Assembly (NCBI RefSeq): GCF_007994225.1
Contig: NZ_VLLL01000008.1
Span: 159,695-223,694, forward strand
DNA length: 64,000 bases
Direction of reading: 5' to 3'
Source: Stackebrandtia albiflava
Lineage (GTDB): Bacteria; Actinomycetota; Actinomycetes; Mycobacteriales; Micromonosporaceae
A program made the translations under genes and the position numbers. The notes beneath the pieces are model-generated. The model was not told the origin of the DNA and searched no databases. It saw nothing but the letters and a program-made list of their open reading frames with translations. Below, one piece after another: positions 25,145-32,620 of the stretch. Position 1 is the first letter of the stretch. Each line of letters starts with the position of its first letter.

Positions 25145-27579
25145 GGCTTCTCCCATAGTGGATTGCGGGCGAGCGCGAGATCACCCACGGTGTCGGTGCC
25201 GCGCTGCTGCGGCGCGGGCCTGCCCTGTGCGGCCAACGCCGTACTGATGCGGCGGAACAGTTGCGAGACCCGGATCAGTTCCTCGCCGTTGTCGATGCCG
25301 CCGTGCAACACGTTCAGCAGCGCCGCGGTGAAGACGGAGTTGCGGTCGCCGTGCGGGGCGTGGGCGAGCCGGGTCGCCGAGGTCGCGGTCAGCACGTAAC
25401 CGCCGCCGATGTCGAGCTGACCGGACGGGCCGGAGTCGCCCGACAGCACGTCGATGGCGCGTCCGGCGTAACAGCAGTCGAGGATCACCAGCCGGTTCGC
25501 CGCCGGACTGTCCAGCATGATGCTCCGCAACCGGTCGTAGGGCCACGCGGTGTGCTGCTCCCGGCCCGGCACGGTGCCCGGTAGACCGAGATACAACCGC
25601 CCGTCAGGGGCGACGAAACCGTGTCCGCTGAAGTACACCAGCAGCGTGTCGGTGGCGTCGGCGGTCCAGTCGAGGATCCGGGGCACGTCGGACCAGTCGA
25701 GTCGCGGTGACTCGTGGACCCTCGCCGGGTCGAAACCGCCGTGAACCGGGTCGGTCAACCGGCGGGCCAGGTCGGTGATGTTGTTGCCGACGCCCGGGAT
25801 GTCGGGGATCCCCGGATCGGTGTAGACGCCGTTGCCCAACAGCAGCACCGACGACGCCGACCGCAGTGGCAGCCGCGCGCCCCGTGCCCTCGACGCGACC
25901 GGTCCGGTCGTTCGCGGCCGGTCGGTCAGGTGGATCTCGGTGACCGGGATGCCGGTGACCGCGGCCAGTACCTGCGCCACCAGTTCGTCGTTCACCTCCG
26001 GAACCGCGAGGAACGTCGCGGCGTCCTCCATCTCCGCCTTGTCCCGCAACAGGGCCCTCTCCCGGTCGCGGGCCTCGGCCGCGCGCTCGAAGTCGAGCGC
26101 GTCGATGGCGGTCTCCTTCTCCCGTACGACCTCGGCGATCCGTGCGTCGAGCGCGTCCCACTCGGGTCGTCGCGCCGCGAGCTGTGTGATCGATTCGCCG
26201 CGTTCCCATCGCCGCCGCCATTCGTCGACGCGCCGGCTGAGGACGCGTTCGCGTTCCCGGGCTTCGGCGGCCGCCTCCCAGTCCTGGGCGTCGACCATCG
26301 CCTCCTTGTGCCGGACCAGGTCGGTGAGCTCGTCCTGCAGCTCGCGCAACTCGGGTGGCGGCCGCAGACTTCCGATCCCCGCCTGGGCGCAGCAGTCGTC
26401 GAGCAGGTCCACGGCCTTGGCGGGCAGGAAACGGTCTCCGATGTAGCGGTCCGACAGCCTGACCGCCGCCCACAGTGCGCCATCGGTGATGCTCACGACG
26501 TGGTGGCTCTCCAACCCGTCGCGGAGTGAGACCAGGATCCGCACGCAGGCGTCGATCGACGGTTCCGGCACCGGTATCGGCAGGCAGTGCCGGTCCACCG
26601 GTGAACCGGCGACCGCGATCCGGCGGAACTCTTCCGGAGAGTACGACAACAGCACCCGGACCCGCCCACGGGACACCAGTGACCACAGCAGCGCCGTGAC
26701 ACTGCCCGGCGACGCGCGGGGACCGAGGTCGAGGTGGCGCTGGTCGTCCTGTATGTACAGCGCGGTGTCGCCGGCCGTCGCCGCCGTCTCCAGCACCCGG
26801 CGGAGCCGGCCGTCGAAGTCGGCGCGATCGGTGGTGGTGGCGACCAGTTCCTCCAGGTCCACGCCGAGGACGCGAAGATTCCGCAGCGGTGCGGGGACCC
26901 TGCCGACGGCCACCGCCTCGGCCACTCCCGAGACCACGGCGCTCTTCCCGACACCGGGCTCACCGTTTAGCACGGGATTGTTGCGGTGCCGACGGGCGAG
27001 CACGCGAATCGTCGCGTCGATCTCGGTGTCCCGCCCGATGACTGGGCGCAGTTCGCCCTGCCGGGCAGCCTCGGTGAGGTCGCGCAGGTATGGCTCGGTG
27101 GGGGCGTTCTCGGCGGGTGTGGTGGCGGCGGTGGGCGGCGTCTCGCCCGCTTCGAGGGCCTCGACGGTGGTGTACAGAACATCCACCGGGACACCGGCGT
27201 GGCCGAGGATGTCGACCGCGACGCCGTCACCCTGGATCAGGAGCCCTCGCAGGAGGTGTTCGGCGCCGATCCGGCTCGCGGTCCCCGTACGCCGCCGGTC
27301 TTCTCGGGCGCGTTCGATGACCTGTTTCAGGCGAGGTGTGAACGGCATCGCGCCGTTCGATTCACGTAGCCCCCGCCCGATGATCTCGGTGATCCGAGCG
27401 CGCACGAACCCGACTCCGACGCCGTGATGCCGCAACGCGCGGGCGGCGATGTCGTCGCCGACGAGGAGTAGACCCAACAGCAGGTGTTCGGTGCCGACGT
27501 AGTCGTGGTACAGGGCGTGTGCCTCGTCCCGGGCGACCGCCAGCACCCGGCGGCCCTCGCCGGTGTAGTCGTTGAACAC
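25141..27579 (-). CDS. ClpC-N/AAA+(D1)/UVR protein fused to caspase-like protease, paralogue B
   Basis: The 812-residue protein has the same order of domains as paralogue A: Clp N-domain repeats (YVGTEHLLLGLL, RIGAEHLLRGLL), D1 AAA+ with Walker A GEPGVGKS (Lys212), an altered Walker B YIQDDQ, a UVR-containing middle domain, the junction LAAVTGIPVTEI, and a caspase-like domain with YFSGHG (His653) and LDCCYAG (Cys703). Catalytic His/Cys are intact, so protease activity is expected after Asp, Lys or Arg as in this clan; the specificity cannot be predicted. The GTG start at 27579 follows GAGGGGG; a longer frame to 27663 is less likely. It is the first gene of the run and overlaps EACC1 by ATGA. 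Confidence 0.88.
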   Translation of the reverse strand: MFNDYTGEGRRVLAVARDEAHALYHDYVGTEHLLLGLLLVGDDIAARALRHHGVGVGFVRARITEIIGRGLRESNGAMPFTPRLKQVIERAREDRRRTGTASRIGAEHLLRGLLIQGDGVAVDILGHAGVPVDVLYTTVEALEAGETPPTAATTPAENAPTEPYLRDLTEAARQGELRPVIGRDTEIDATIRVLARRHRNNPVLNGEPGVGKSAVVSGVAEAVAVGRVPAPLRNLRVLGVDLEELVATTTDRADFDGRLRRVLETAATAGDTALYIQDDQRHLDLGPRASPGSVTALLWSLVSRGRVRVLLSYSPEEFRRIAVAGSPVDRHCLPIPVPEPSIDACVRILVSLRDGLESHHVVSITDGALWAAVRLSDRYIGDRFLPAKAVDLLDDCCAQAGIGSLRPPPELRELQDELTDLVRHKEAMVDAQDWEAAAEARERERVLSRRVDEWRRRWERGESITQLAARRPEWDALDARIAEVVREKETAIDALDFERAAEARDRERALLRDKAEMEDAATFLAVPEVNDELVAQVLAAVTGIPVTEIHLTDRPRTTGPVASRARGARLPLRSASSVLLLGNGVYTDPGIPDIPGVGNNITDLARRLTDPVHGGFDPARVHESPRLDWSDVPRILDWTADATDTLLVYFSGHGFVAPDGRLYLGLPGTVPGREQHTAWPYDRLRSIMLDSPAANRLVILDCCYAGRAIDVLSGDSGPSGQLDIGGGYVLTATSATRLAHAPHGDRNSVFTAALLNVLHGGIDNGEELIRVSQLFRRISTALAAQGRPAPQQRGTDTVGDLALARNPLWEKP

Positions 27580-27824
27580 CCTGCCCCCTCGGTGACACAG
27601 CGGATTCCTCCCTGTCACCAGACTGCCACGTGGACCGGGCATCCCGGTCACCGTGACGGACACATCGGCATGGCCGGTCGGGTGCGAAGTGGACGAGGCG
27701 TGGGCACCATTGGATTCCCGCCGGCGAACCGGCTCGGGATTGCCGGCGGCGACTGTGGAGGACGGATACCGGGCGCCGGCCGTGGCTCAAGGCACACCGG
27801 CTCGGGAACGGCCGGGGCGTCTCG

Positions 27825-28169
27825 TCACTCGGCCGGGTCGCCACCGAATCCGATCTCGTTGCCGTCGGGGTCGCGGAAGATCGCCTTGCGAACGCCGTTC
27901 TCGTAGGTCTCACGGCTGTCGGGGGCCATTCCCCGTTCCGCCATGGCGGCCAGCCGTTCGTCGAAGTCGCTCACGAACAGGGTCAGCTGTGAGTGGCCCG
28001 CGTGTTCCGGCAGGTGTTCGATGTAGACGAAGCGGTGTTCCGCCAACTCCCACACCGCCTCCACGTCGTTGGGCAGGAAGGCCGGCGGGCCGCCGAACAG
28101 CCGCTCGTACCAGGCCAGCCCCGCCTTGAAGTCACTGACCGGCGCACACGCGAACAGATCCACTGACAT
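27825..28169 (-). CDS. VOC/glyoxalase-family protein
   Basis: The 114-residue protein has the beta-alpha-beta pattern of the vicinal oxygen chelate family: LFACAPVSDFKAGLAWYERL, then WELAEHRFVYIEHL, and a C-terminal AIFRDPDGNEIGFGG, in which Glu is the usual metal ligand. Family members act in small-molecule resistance or isomerisation. The ATG at 28169 lacks a clear ribosome site. The reading frame of the upstream monooxygenase runs 187 bases into this gene in another frame, so the two are overlapped and probably translationally linked, or one is damaged. Confidence 0.8.
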   Translation of the reverse strand: MSVDLFACAPVSDFKAGLAWYERLFGGPPAFLPNDVEAVWELAEHRFVYIEHLPEHAGHSQLTLFVSDFDERLAAMAERGMAPDSRETYENGVRKAIFRDPDGNEIGFGGDPAE

Positions 28170-29347
28170 GGGGGCATCGTATGCCGAACCCCGGACGTTT
28201 CCGGGCAACCCGGGGACGGTGGGGTTAAGTTCGAACCGGATTCCACTGGGACAGTGAAGAAGCGGGTGATGTCCTCGGCCGCGGTGGGGGACAACATCAT
28301 CGCCTGGACCCGCGCCGACATCTCCGCGACGGGGCGGATCCTGGCGAACATCTCCGCCTCGTAGTCCCGGATCGCCGCGTCGGGGTCGGTGGGTGAGGCG
28401 ACGAGCGCGCGGGCGAGTTCGGCGGCGTCGCGCATGGCCTGGTTGGCGCCCTCGCCGACCGGCGGCATGAGGTGCGCGGCGTCGCCGATCAGGGTCACTC
28501 CGGGCCGGTTCGTCCAGCGGGTGTCGGTCGGTACGGCCTCGATCCCGCGTGGGACGGGTGGTCCGTCCGCGGCGTCGATGAGCGCGGTGAGGCGCGGATC
28601 CCAGCCTTCGAACACCTCCCGCAGCGCGCCGGGGTCGCGGTAGGTGTCGGGGTCGGCGGCCGTGCGTAGTGACGCCCCGACGCGCAGGTTCCCGTCGCCC
28701 AGGCGTTGCGCGGCCAGGAGCCGGTTCACGCCGACGCACCAGAGGTTTCCAGCGCCGACCAGTTCCGCCAGCGCGGGGTGGTGGTGGTCGGCGTCCGAAA
28801 TGTTCCACTCCACGAGCGTGAACACGTGGGACGACGTCACGTCGGTGAGCAGTGGACGCACGACCGATCGGGCACCGTCCGCGCCCACGAGGAGGTCGCA
28901 CTCGGTCCGGTGGCCGTCGTGGAAGGTCAGCGTGAAGCCACCGCCGGGCCGTGGTGTCGCCGCGGTGAGCCGGTGTCCCCAGGCGACCGTCTCGTCCGGC
29001 AGTGAGTCGAGTAGGAGGTCCCGGAGAACACGCCGGTCGATCTCGGGGCGGCCCGAGAATGAGCCGGGCTCGGGGGTGTGGTGCACCAGTACCCGTCCCG
29101 TCGGGTCGAGGACGCGGTGTTCCGCGCCTTCGGGGCGCGCCTCGGAGCGGAACCGTTCGGTGAGTCCCGCCTCGGCGAGCGCCAGTTGACCGGTTTCCGG
29201 GTGCAGGTCGAGCATGCCGCCCTGCGAACGCGCGGCACGGTGGGCGTCGCGTTCGTACACCACCGCGTCGATGCCGTGAAGGTGCAGTATCCGGGCGAGG
29301 GTGAGGCCGCCGAGGCCGCCGCCGGTGATCGCGATGCGCATCGTCAT
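27983..29347 (-). CDS. FAD-dependent monooxygenase (TetX/PHBH-like), 3' end unusual
   Basis: This is a flavoprotein aromatic hydroxylase-type enzyme. It has GGGLGGLTLARIL for FAD/ADP binding at the N-terminus, the substrate-side motif GRPEIDRRVLRDLL, and GDAAHLMPPVGEGANQAM for FAD ribityl binding. The recognisable enzyme ends near ITRFFT (about residue 365; base 28255). The open frame continues about 90 codons, Ser/Arg-rich and meaningless, into the VOC gene and stops at 27983. A shift of +1 near 28258 would give a stop (TAA) within a dozen codons. The start MTMRIAI at 29347 is used; longer starts overlap the operator. It is divergent from a TetR gene, the usual setting for antibiotic- or xenobiotic-modifying monooxygenases. 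Confidence 0.8.
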   Translation of the reverse strand: MTMRIAITGGGLGGLTLARILHLHGIDAVVYERDAHRAARSQGGMLDLHPETGQLALAEAGLTERFRSEARPEGAEHRVLDPTGRVLVHHTPEPGSFSGRPEIDRRVLRDLLLDSLPDETVAWGHRLTAATPRPGGGFTLTFHDGHRTECDLLVGADGARSVVRPLLTDVTSSHVFTLVEWNISDADHHHPALAELVGAGNLWCVGVNRLLAAQRLGDGNLRVGASLRTAADPDTYRDPGALREVFEGWDPRLTALIDAADGPPVPRGIEAVPTDTRWTNRPGVTLIGDAAHLMPPVGEGANQAMRDAAELARALVASPTDPDAAIRDYEAEMFARIRPVAEMSARVQAMMLSPTAAEDITRFFTVPVESGSNLTPPSPGCPETSGVRHTMPPCQWICSRVRRSVTSRRGWPGTSGCSAARRPSCPTTWRRCGSWRNTASSTSNTCRNTRATHS

Positions 29348-29355
29348 GCCGCTAC

Positions 29356-29386
29356 CGTACACTGTATTTCATGGATACACCGTACG
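29356..29386. promoter_or_regulatory. Imperfect palindrome, likely TetR operator
   Basis: CGTACACTGTAT at 29356-29367 is mirrored by ATACACCGTACG at 29375-29386, with 10 of 12 positions matching around a 7-base spacer. It fills the 23-base gap between the divergent monooxygenase and TetR genes and covers the TetR start codon, as expected for an autoregulated repressor. Confidence 0.6.
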
Positions 29387-30453
29387 CCGGGGACGCCCCT
29401 ACGATCTGGGAACGGCCCGAGCCGCAGCCACGGGCGGCACCGGTACCGCTGAGCCGCACGAAGATCGCCGACGCCGCGATCCGGCTCGCCGACGCGCACG
29501 GACTCGACGGCCTGTCGATCCGCAAACTCGCCCGAGAACTCGGCATCGGCCCGATGCGGCTGTACGACTACGTCCTCAACCGGTCCGAACTCCTCGACCT
29601 GATGGTCGACGCCGTCTACGCCGGCATCGCCGCGACCGAAACACACGCCGACTGGCGCGCCACCGTCGTGGCGATCGCCCACCGGACACGCGACGCCGCC
29701 CTCACCCACGAGTGGTTCGCCGACCTGCTCGGCGGCAGACCCCACCTGGGACCCCACGCGCTCGCCGTGGGAGAGGCGACCGCGGCGGCCCTCGACCGTG
29801 CCCCCGGGATCTCCGGTCTCGACGACCTCCAGCGCGCCCTGGGAGCCCTGGACGCCTTCATGATCGGCGCCGTCCGCAGGGAGGTCACCGAGCGGCGCAC
29901 CGCCCGCTCCACCGGCACCGACCTGACCGCCTGGCAGACCGGACTGGGACCGTATCTGACCCGGATGCTGGACACCGGCCGCTACCCCACCGTGGCGCGG
30001 CTCGTCGTGGACGGCGCCCACCTCGACGCCCGGGAGAGCTTCGACCACAACCTCGCCGTCGTCATCGACGGCGTCACCGGGCGGCGGTTACCCGTTCACC
30101 CGTCACCCCACCGGATCGTGTCAGGCCTCGAGCCGGAACGGGACCAGTGCTTCGGTTCCGTGTCGCAGGTACGCGTGGCCGGGCGCCTCGGGCAGCCGGT
30201 GCGCGTCGGGCACCCCGATGGCGATCCGCGACTCCGTCTCGTCCCGCGTCCGCATGGCGATCCGGTAGGACAGGAACCCGTCCAGGCCACGCACCCTGCC
30301 CGGCTCCATCCCGTCGGTGACGGCCAGCAGGTGGACCCCGAGCGCCCGGCCCGACCGTCCGAGCGCGACGAGCGTCGCCAGGAGGTCCGGGTTCGCGCCG
30401 ACGAGGTCGGAGAACCCGTCGACCACCACGAGAAGGCTCGGCAGCGGCGGTAG
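29371..30453 (+). CDS. TetR-family repressor with abnormal C-terminal extension
   Basis: The N-terminal helix-turn-helix is clear: RTKIADAAIRLADAHG, then LSIRKLARELGIGPMRLYDYV. A TetR C-terminal ligand domain follows and ends near NLAVVIDGVTGRR (about residue 240). The frame then runs a further ~115 residues, antisense to the EccC-like gene, with Arg/Pro-rich shadow sequence. A normal relative would be 220-245 residues, so the natural stop has been lost or masked by an indel after ~30,090. It is divergent from the FAD monooxygenase over a shared palindrome and most likely represses it. Confidence 0.8.
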   Translation: MDTPYAGDAPTIWERPEPQPRAAPVPLSRTKIADAAIRLADAHGLDGLSIRKLARELGIGPMRLYDYVLNRSELLDLMVDAVYAGIAATETHADWRATVVAIAHRTRDAALTHEWFADLLGGRPHLGPHALAVGEATAAALDRAPGISGLDDLQRALGALDAFMIGAVRREVTERRTARSTGTDLTAWQTGLGPYLTRMLDTGRYPTVARLVVDGAHLDARESFDHNLAVVIDGVTGRRLPVHPSPHRIVSGLEPERDQCFGSVSQVRVAGRLGQPVRVGHPDGDPRLRLVPRPHGDPVGQEPVQATHPARLHPVGDGQQVDPERPARPSERDERRQEVRVRADEVGEPVDHHEKARQRR

Positions 30454-30891
30454 CGGTTCACCCGCCAGCCGGGCGGTCTCGTAGTCGGTGTGGGTGGTGG
30501 AGTCCTTGTCGTCGAGCAGTCGCCGACGGGCGTCGAGTGCGGTGGACATCGCGTCCCGGGCGTGACGCACGGCGGCGGGTTCGCTCCGCAGGCCCGCCAC
30601 GACCGTGGTGGCGTGGGGAAGCGCGGCGTAGCGCGCGAACCCCGCGTCGGAGTCGTTGCCCAGCAACAACAGCGCGAGTTCGTCGGGTGAGTGTGAGGCC
30701 GTCAGGCCCGACAGGACTGTGCGCACCACCGGGTTCCCGTCCGCCGCGTGCCCGCCGACATACAGGCCGTGTGGTCCCATGCCGCCCTGGGCGGGCTCCT
30801 TCAGATCGAGCGCCAACGGCGTCCCGTCCTCCCGGACACCCAGTGGAACGCGAAGGCGGCGGTGCCACGGCCGGGAGGGGCGGTCGCGCAT
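30121..30891 (-). CDS. Degenerate EccC/FtsK-like domain protein (pseudo-ATPase)
   Basis: The 256-residue protein aligns along its whole length with the last FtsK/SpoIIIE module of type VII secretion EccC: LRVPLGVREDGTPLALDL, GGMGPHGLYVGG, LPPLPSLLVVVDGFSDLV, GRSGRALGVHLLAVTDG, GLDGFLSYRIAMRT and GVPDAHRLPEAPGHAYL. The Walker A site is destroyed (HAADGNPV in place of the usual TGSGKS) and Walker B has Gly where Glu is expected (VVVDGFSD). It should not hydrolyse ATP. The start is uncertain: ATG at 30891 is used, with ATG 31023 or 31131 possible but overlapping the upstream gene. Such dead modules in EccC bind substrate C-termini, so a substrate-binding role is conceivable. Confidence 0.7.
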   Translation of the reverse strand: MRDRPSRPWHRRLRVPLGVREDGTPLALDLKEPAQGGMGPHGLYVGGHAADGNPVVRTVLSGLTASHSPDELALLLLGNDSDAGFARYAALPHATTVVAGLRSEPAAVRHARDAMSTALDARRRLLDDKDSTTHTDYETARLAGEPLPPLPSLLVVVDGFSDLVGANPDLLATLVALGRSGRALGVHLLAVTDGMEPGRVRGLDGFLSYRIAMRTRDETESRIAIGVPDAHRLPEAPGHAYLRHGTEALVPFRLEA

Positions 30892-30980
30892 GTCGTCCAC
30901 TGCGCGTGAAGCCGTCGCCGGTCGCGGGAGGCGACGGTCGTCCCGCGCATCGTCATGACCCGCCCGCCGGATCGCCTCGG

Positions 30981-31328
30981 TCACGACGAGCCGGCCCGCC
31001 GTCCGCCCGACGGGCGCGACCATGTCACCGGGCTGAACCGCAGTCCGCGAAGCACCAGTCGTACGGGCGGTTCGCCCCCGAACCGGTCGACGAGTGCCGC
31101 CTTGACGCCCCGTCCGATGCTGTGGACGCACAGGTCGACGTCGTCGGGGAAGTCGGTGCTCCAGTCGGGCAACTCGGTCACCGCGTCGACCACCTCGACA
31201 CCCTCGGTCGAGCCCCGTTCCAGGTCCGCCACGGCGATGATGACACCGCCACAGTTGCCGTAACTTCCGGCACGGACCCTGATCTCGCGGATCGGGAGGG
31301 CTGCCAGCAGGTCGTCGGCGGAGGTCAC
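30981..31328 (-). CDS. Hypothetical protein, 115 aa
   Basis: This is a small acidic protein without a signal peptide. It reads TSADDLLAALPIREIRVR, then GNCGGVIIAVADLERGS and DWSTDFPDDVDLCVHSIGRG, ending VRLVLRGLRFSPVTW. I do not recognise the family. The GTG at 31328 is preceded by AGGA. It lies upstream of, and on the same strand as, the EccC-like gene with a gap of about 90 bases, so they may be one transcript. Confidence 0.5.
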   Translation of the reverse strand: MTSADDLLAALPIREIRVRAGSYGNCGGVIIAVADLERGSTEGVEVVDAVTELPDWSTDFPDDVDLCVHSIGRGVKAALVDRFGGEPPVRLVLRGLRFSPVTWSRPSGGRRAGSS

Positions 31329-31525
31329 GCCGCCGATCCTACGGTGGACGGGAACGCGGGGACCGCCCCGGCGGGATCGCGCGAGTGGCGGTCGTGGAGG
31401 CGTCTCCCGCACCCCGGCGAGGCGATATCGTGGCCGTCACCTGCGGCGACACGGTTTCGGAAAAAACTTCGAGGAATTTCTTTCGTGGTGTCGATTTCGA
31501 TGCCGGGTGTTCGTCGTGTGGGTGT

Positions 31526-31542
31526 CCGGTGAGAGACACCGG
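31526..31542. promoter_or_regulatory. Inverted repeat upstream of the YCII gene
   Basis: CCGGTG and CACCGG flank a five-base AGAGA spacer, 21 bases upstream of the YCII start codon. It could be an operator or a leader hairpin. The flanking DNA (31440-31510) is locally AT-rich, as in promoters. Confidence 0.3.
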
Positions 31543-31563
31543 TGTAGTCGAAGGAGAAGTCGG

Positions 31564-31926
31564 ATGCAGTACATCATGTGGCACCAGGCCAGCGCGGAGT
31601 CCGAGGCCGGCACGCCTCCCACCCCCGAACTGATGGAGGAGATGGGCCGGTACATGGCGGAGGTGGCCGCCGCGGGTGTGTTGGTGGCGGCGGGTGGTTG
31701 TCTGCCGAGTTCGCACGCGGTGCGGATCACGTCTGAGGGTGGGAAGGTGACGACGGTGGACGGTCCGTTCGCCGAGACGAAGGAGTTGATCGGTGGTTTC
31801 GGGATCATCGACGTGGAGACGAAGGAGGAGGCGGTGGAGTGGGCGCGTAAGTTCTGGAAGGTCGCCGGCGACGGCACCGGCTACATCGCCCCCATGTTCT
31901 CCGGAGACCCCGGACAGGACTCCTGA
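31564..31926 (+). CDS. YCII/DGPF-domain protein
   Basis: The 120-residue protein is a full-length YCII-family protein: MQYIMWHQ start, GVLVAAGGCLPSSHAVRI, and the signature DGPFAETKELIGGFGIIDVE. The family shares the ferredoxin-like fold of YciI. In actinobacteria these genes often sit beside ECF sigma factors, but none is present here. GGAG precedes the ATG at 31564; the longer frame from 31507 has no ribosome site. Function is unknown beyond the fold. Confidence 0.85.
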   Translation: MQYIMWHQASAESEAGTPPTPELMEEMGRYMAEVAAAGVLVAAGGCLPSSHAVRITSEGGKVTTVDGPFAETKELIGGFGIIDVETKEEAVEWARKFWKVAGDGTGYIAPMFSGDPGQDS

Positions 31927-31938
31927 ACCCGCACACCC

Positions 31939-31979
31939 CCGTGTCGGCCGCCCGGGTGAACCCCCGGCGGCCGACACGG
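31939..31979. terminator. Bidirectional terminator hairpin
   Basis: A 14-base perfect stem (CCGTGTCGGCCGCC with GGCGGCCGACACGG) and a 13-base loop lie between the convergent YCII (ends 31926) and lipoprotein (ends 32005) genes. Confidence 0.75.
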
Positions 31980-32004
31980 CGGTGCGAAACCTGCGGCGCG
32001 ATCC

Positions 32005-32604
32005 TCAGACCCGCAGCGCGGCCAGGATCTGCGTCGCATACGAGACCATGAGGTCCCGCGCCGCTTCGGCGTCGATCGCGTCGCGCGGCCGTACCGCCTG
32101 GATCACGCCGATGGTGAGGTCTCCGTCCCGCACGATCAGCAGGTACTGCTCCAGGTCCGCCATGTACGCGGTCGCTGCCTCGTCCCACGGGCCCTCGACG
32201 GGGGTCATGTCGGAGAGCGGTACGTCGGTAAGGCCGAGCGCGTCCCGGTAGTCCGTCTCCGCCGTCGCCTCGTCGTCGTACAACTGGGCGCGCATGTCGA
32301 GGCCGTGATCACGTGGTCCACCGTCGTCCTCGGACGGCCCCAGCCAGCAGTACATCCGGACCCGGTCGCCCAGGTCCTCGGTGGTCTCGTCACGTATCTG
32401 CGGTGCCACGCCCACGGTCGCCTCGTAGTCGGCGAAGTCCAGTACGCCGCACAGGTCGTCGACCGTCGTGTGGCCGGCCACCGGATCCGACTCCTCCGGC
32501 GGACTCTCCACCGGGCCGGACGTGCAACCCGCCGCGAGCAACACCGACGACGCGAGCAACCGCAGCCCTCTCCGGCGCGGCGGCCGATTCCCGGGTCCGG
32601 TCAT
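32005..32604 (-). CDS. Lipoprotein of DUF3558-like type
   Basis: The 199-residue protein starts with a basic n-region, LLASSVLLAAGC as lipobox (Cys modified after cleavage), and a Pro/Glu linker. The mature part has paired cysteines (DDLCGVLDF and MYCWLGPS) and alternating strands, as in DUF3558-type actinobacterial lipoproteins. It is predicted to face the outside of the membrane. The ATG has GGAG seven bases upstream. Only 16 bases separate it from the WXG-like gene upstream, so it belongs to that operon and may help its secretion or assembly. Confidence 0.75.
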   Translation of the reverse strand: MTGPGNRPPRRRGLRLLASSVLLAAGCTSGPVESPPEESDPVAGHTTVDDLCGVLDFADYEATVGVAPQIRDETTEDLGDRVRMYCWLGPSEDDGGPRDHGLDMRAQLYDDEATAETDYRDALGLTDVPLSDMTPVEGPWDEAATAYMADLEQYLLIVRDGDLTIGVIQAVRPRDAIDAEAARDLMVSYATQILAALRV

Positions 32605-32620
32605 GAGTGGTCTCCGTCCA

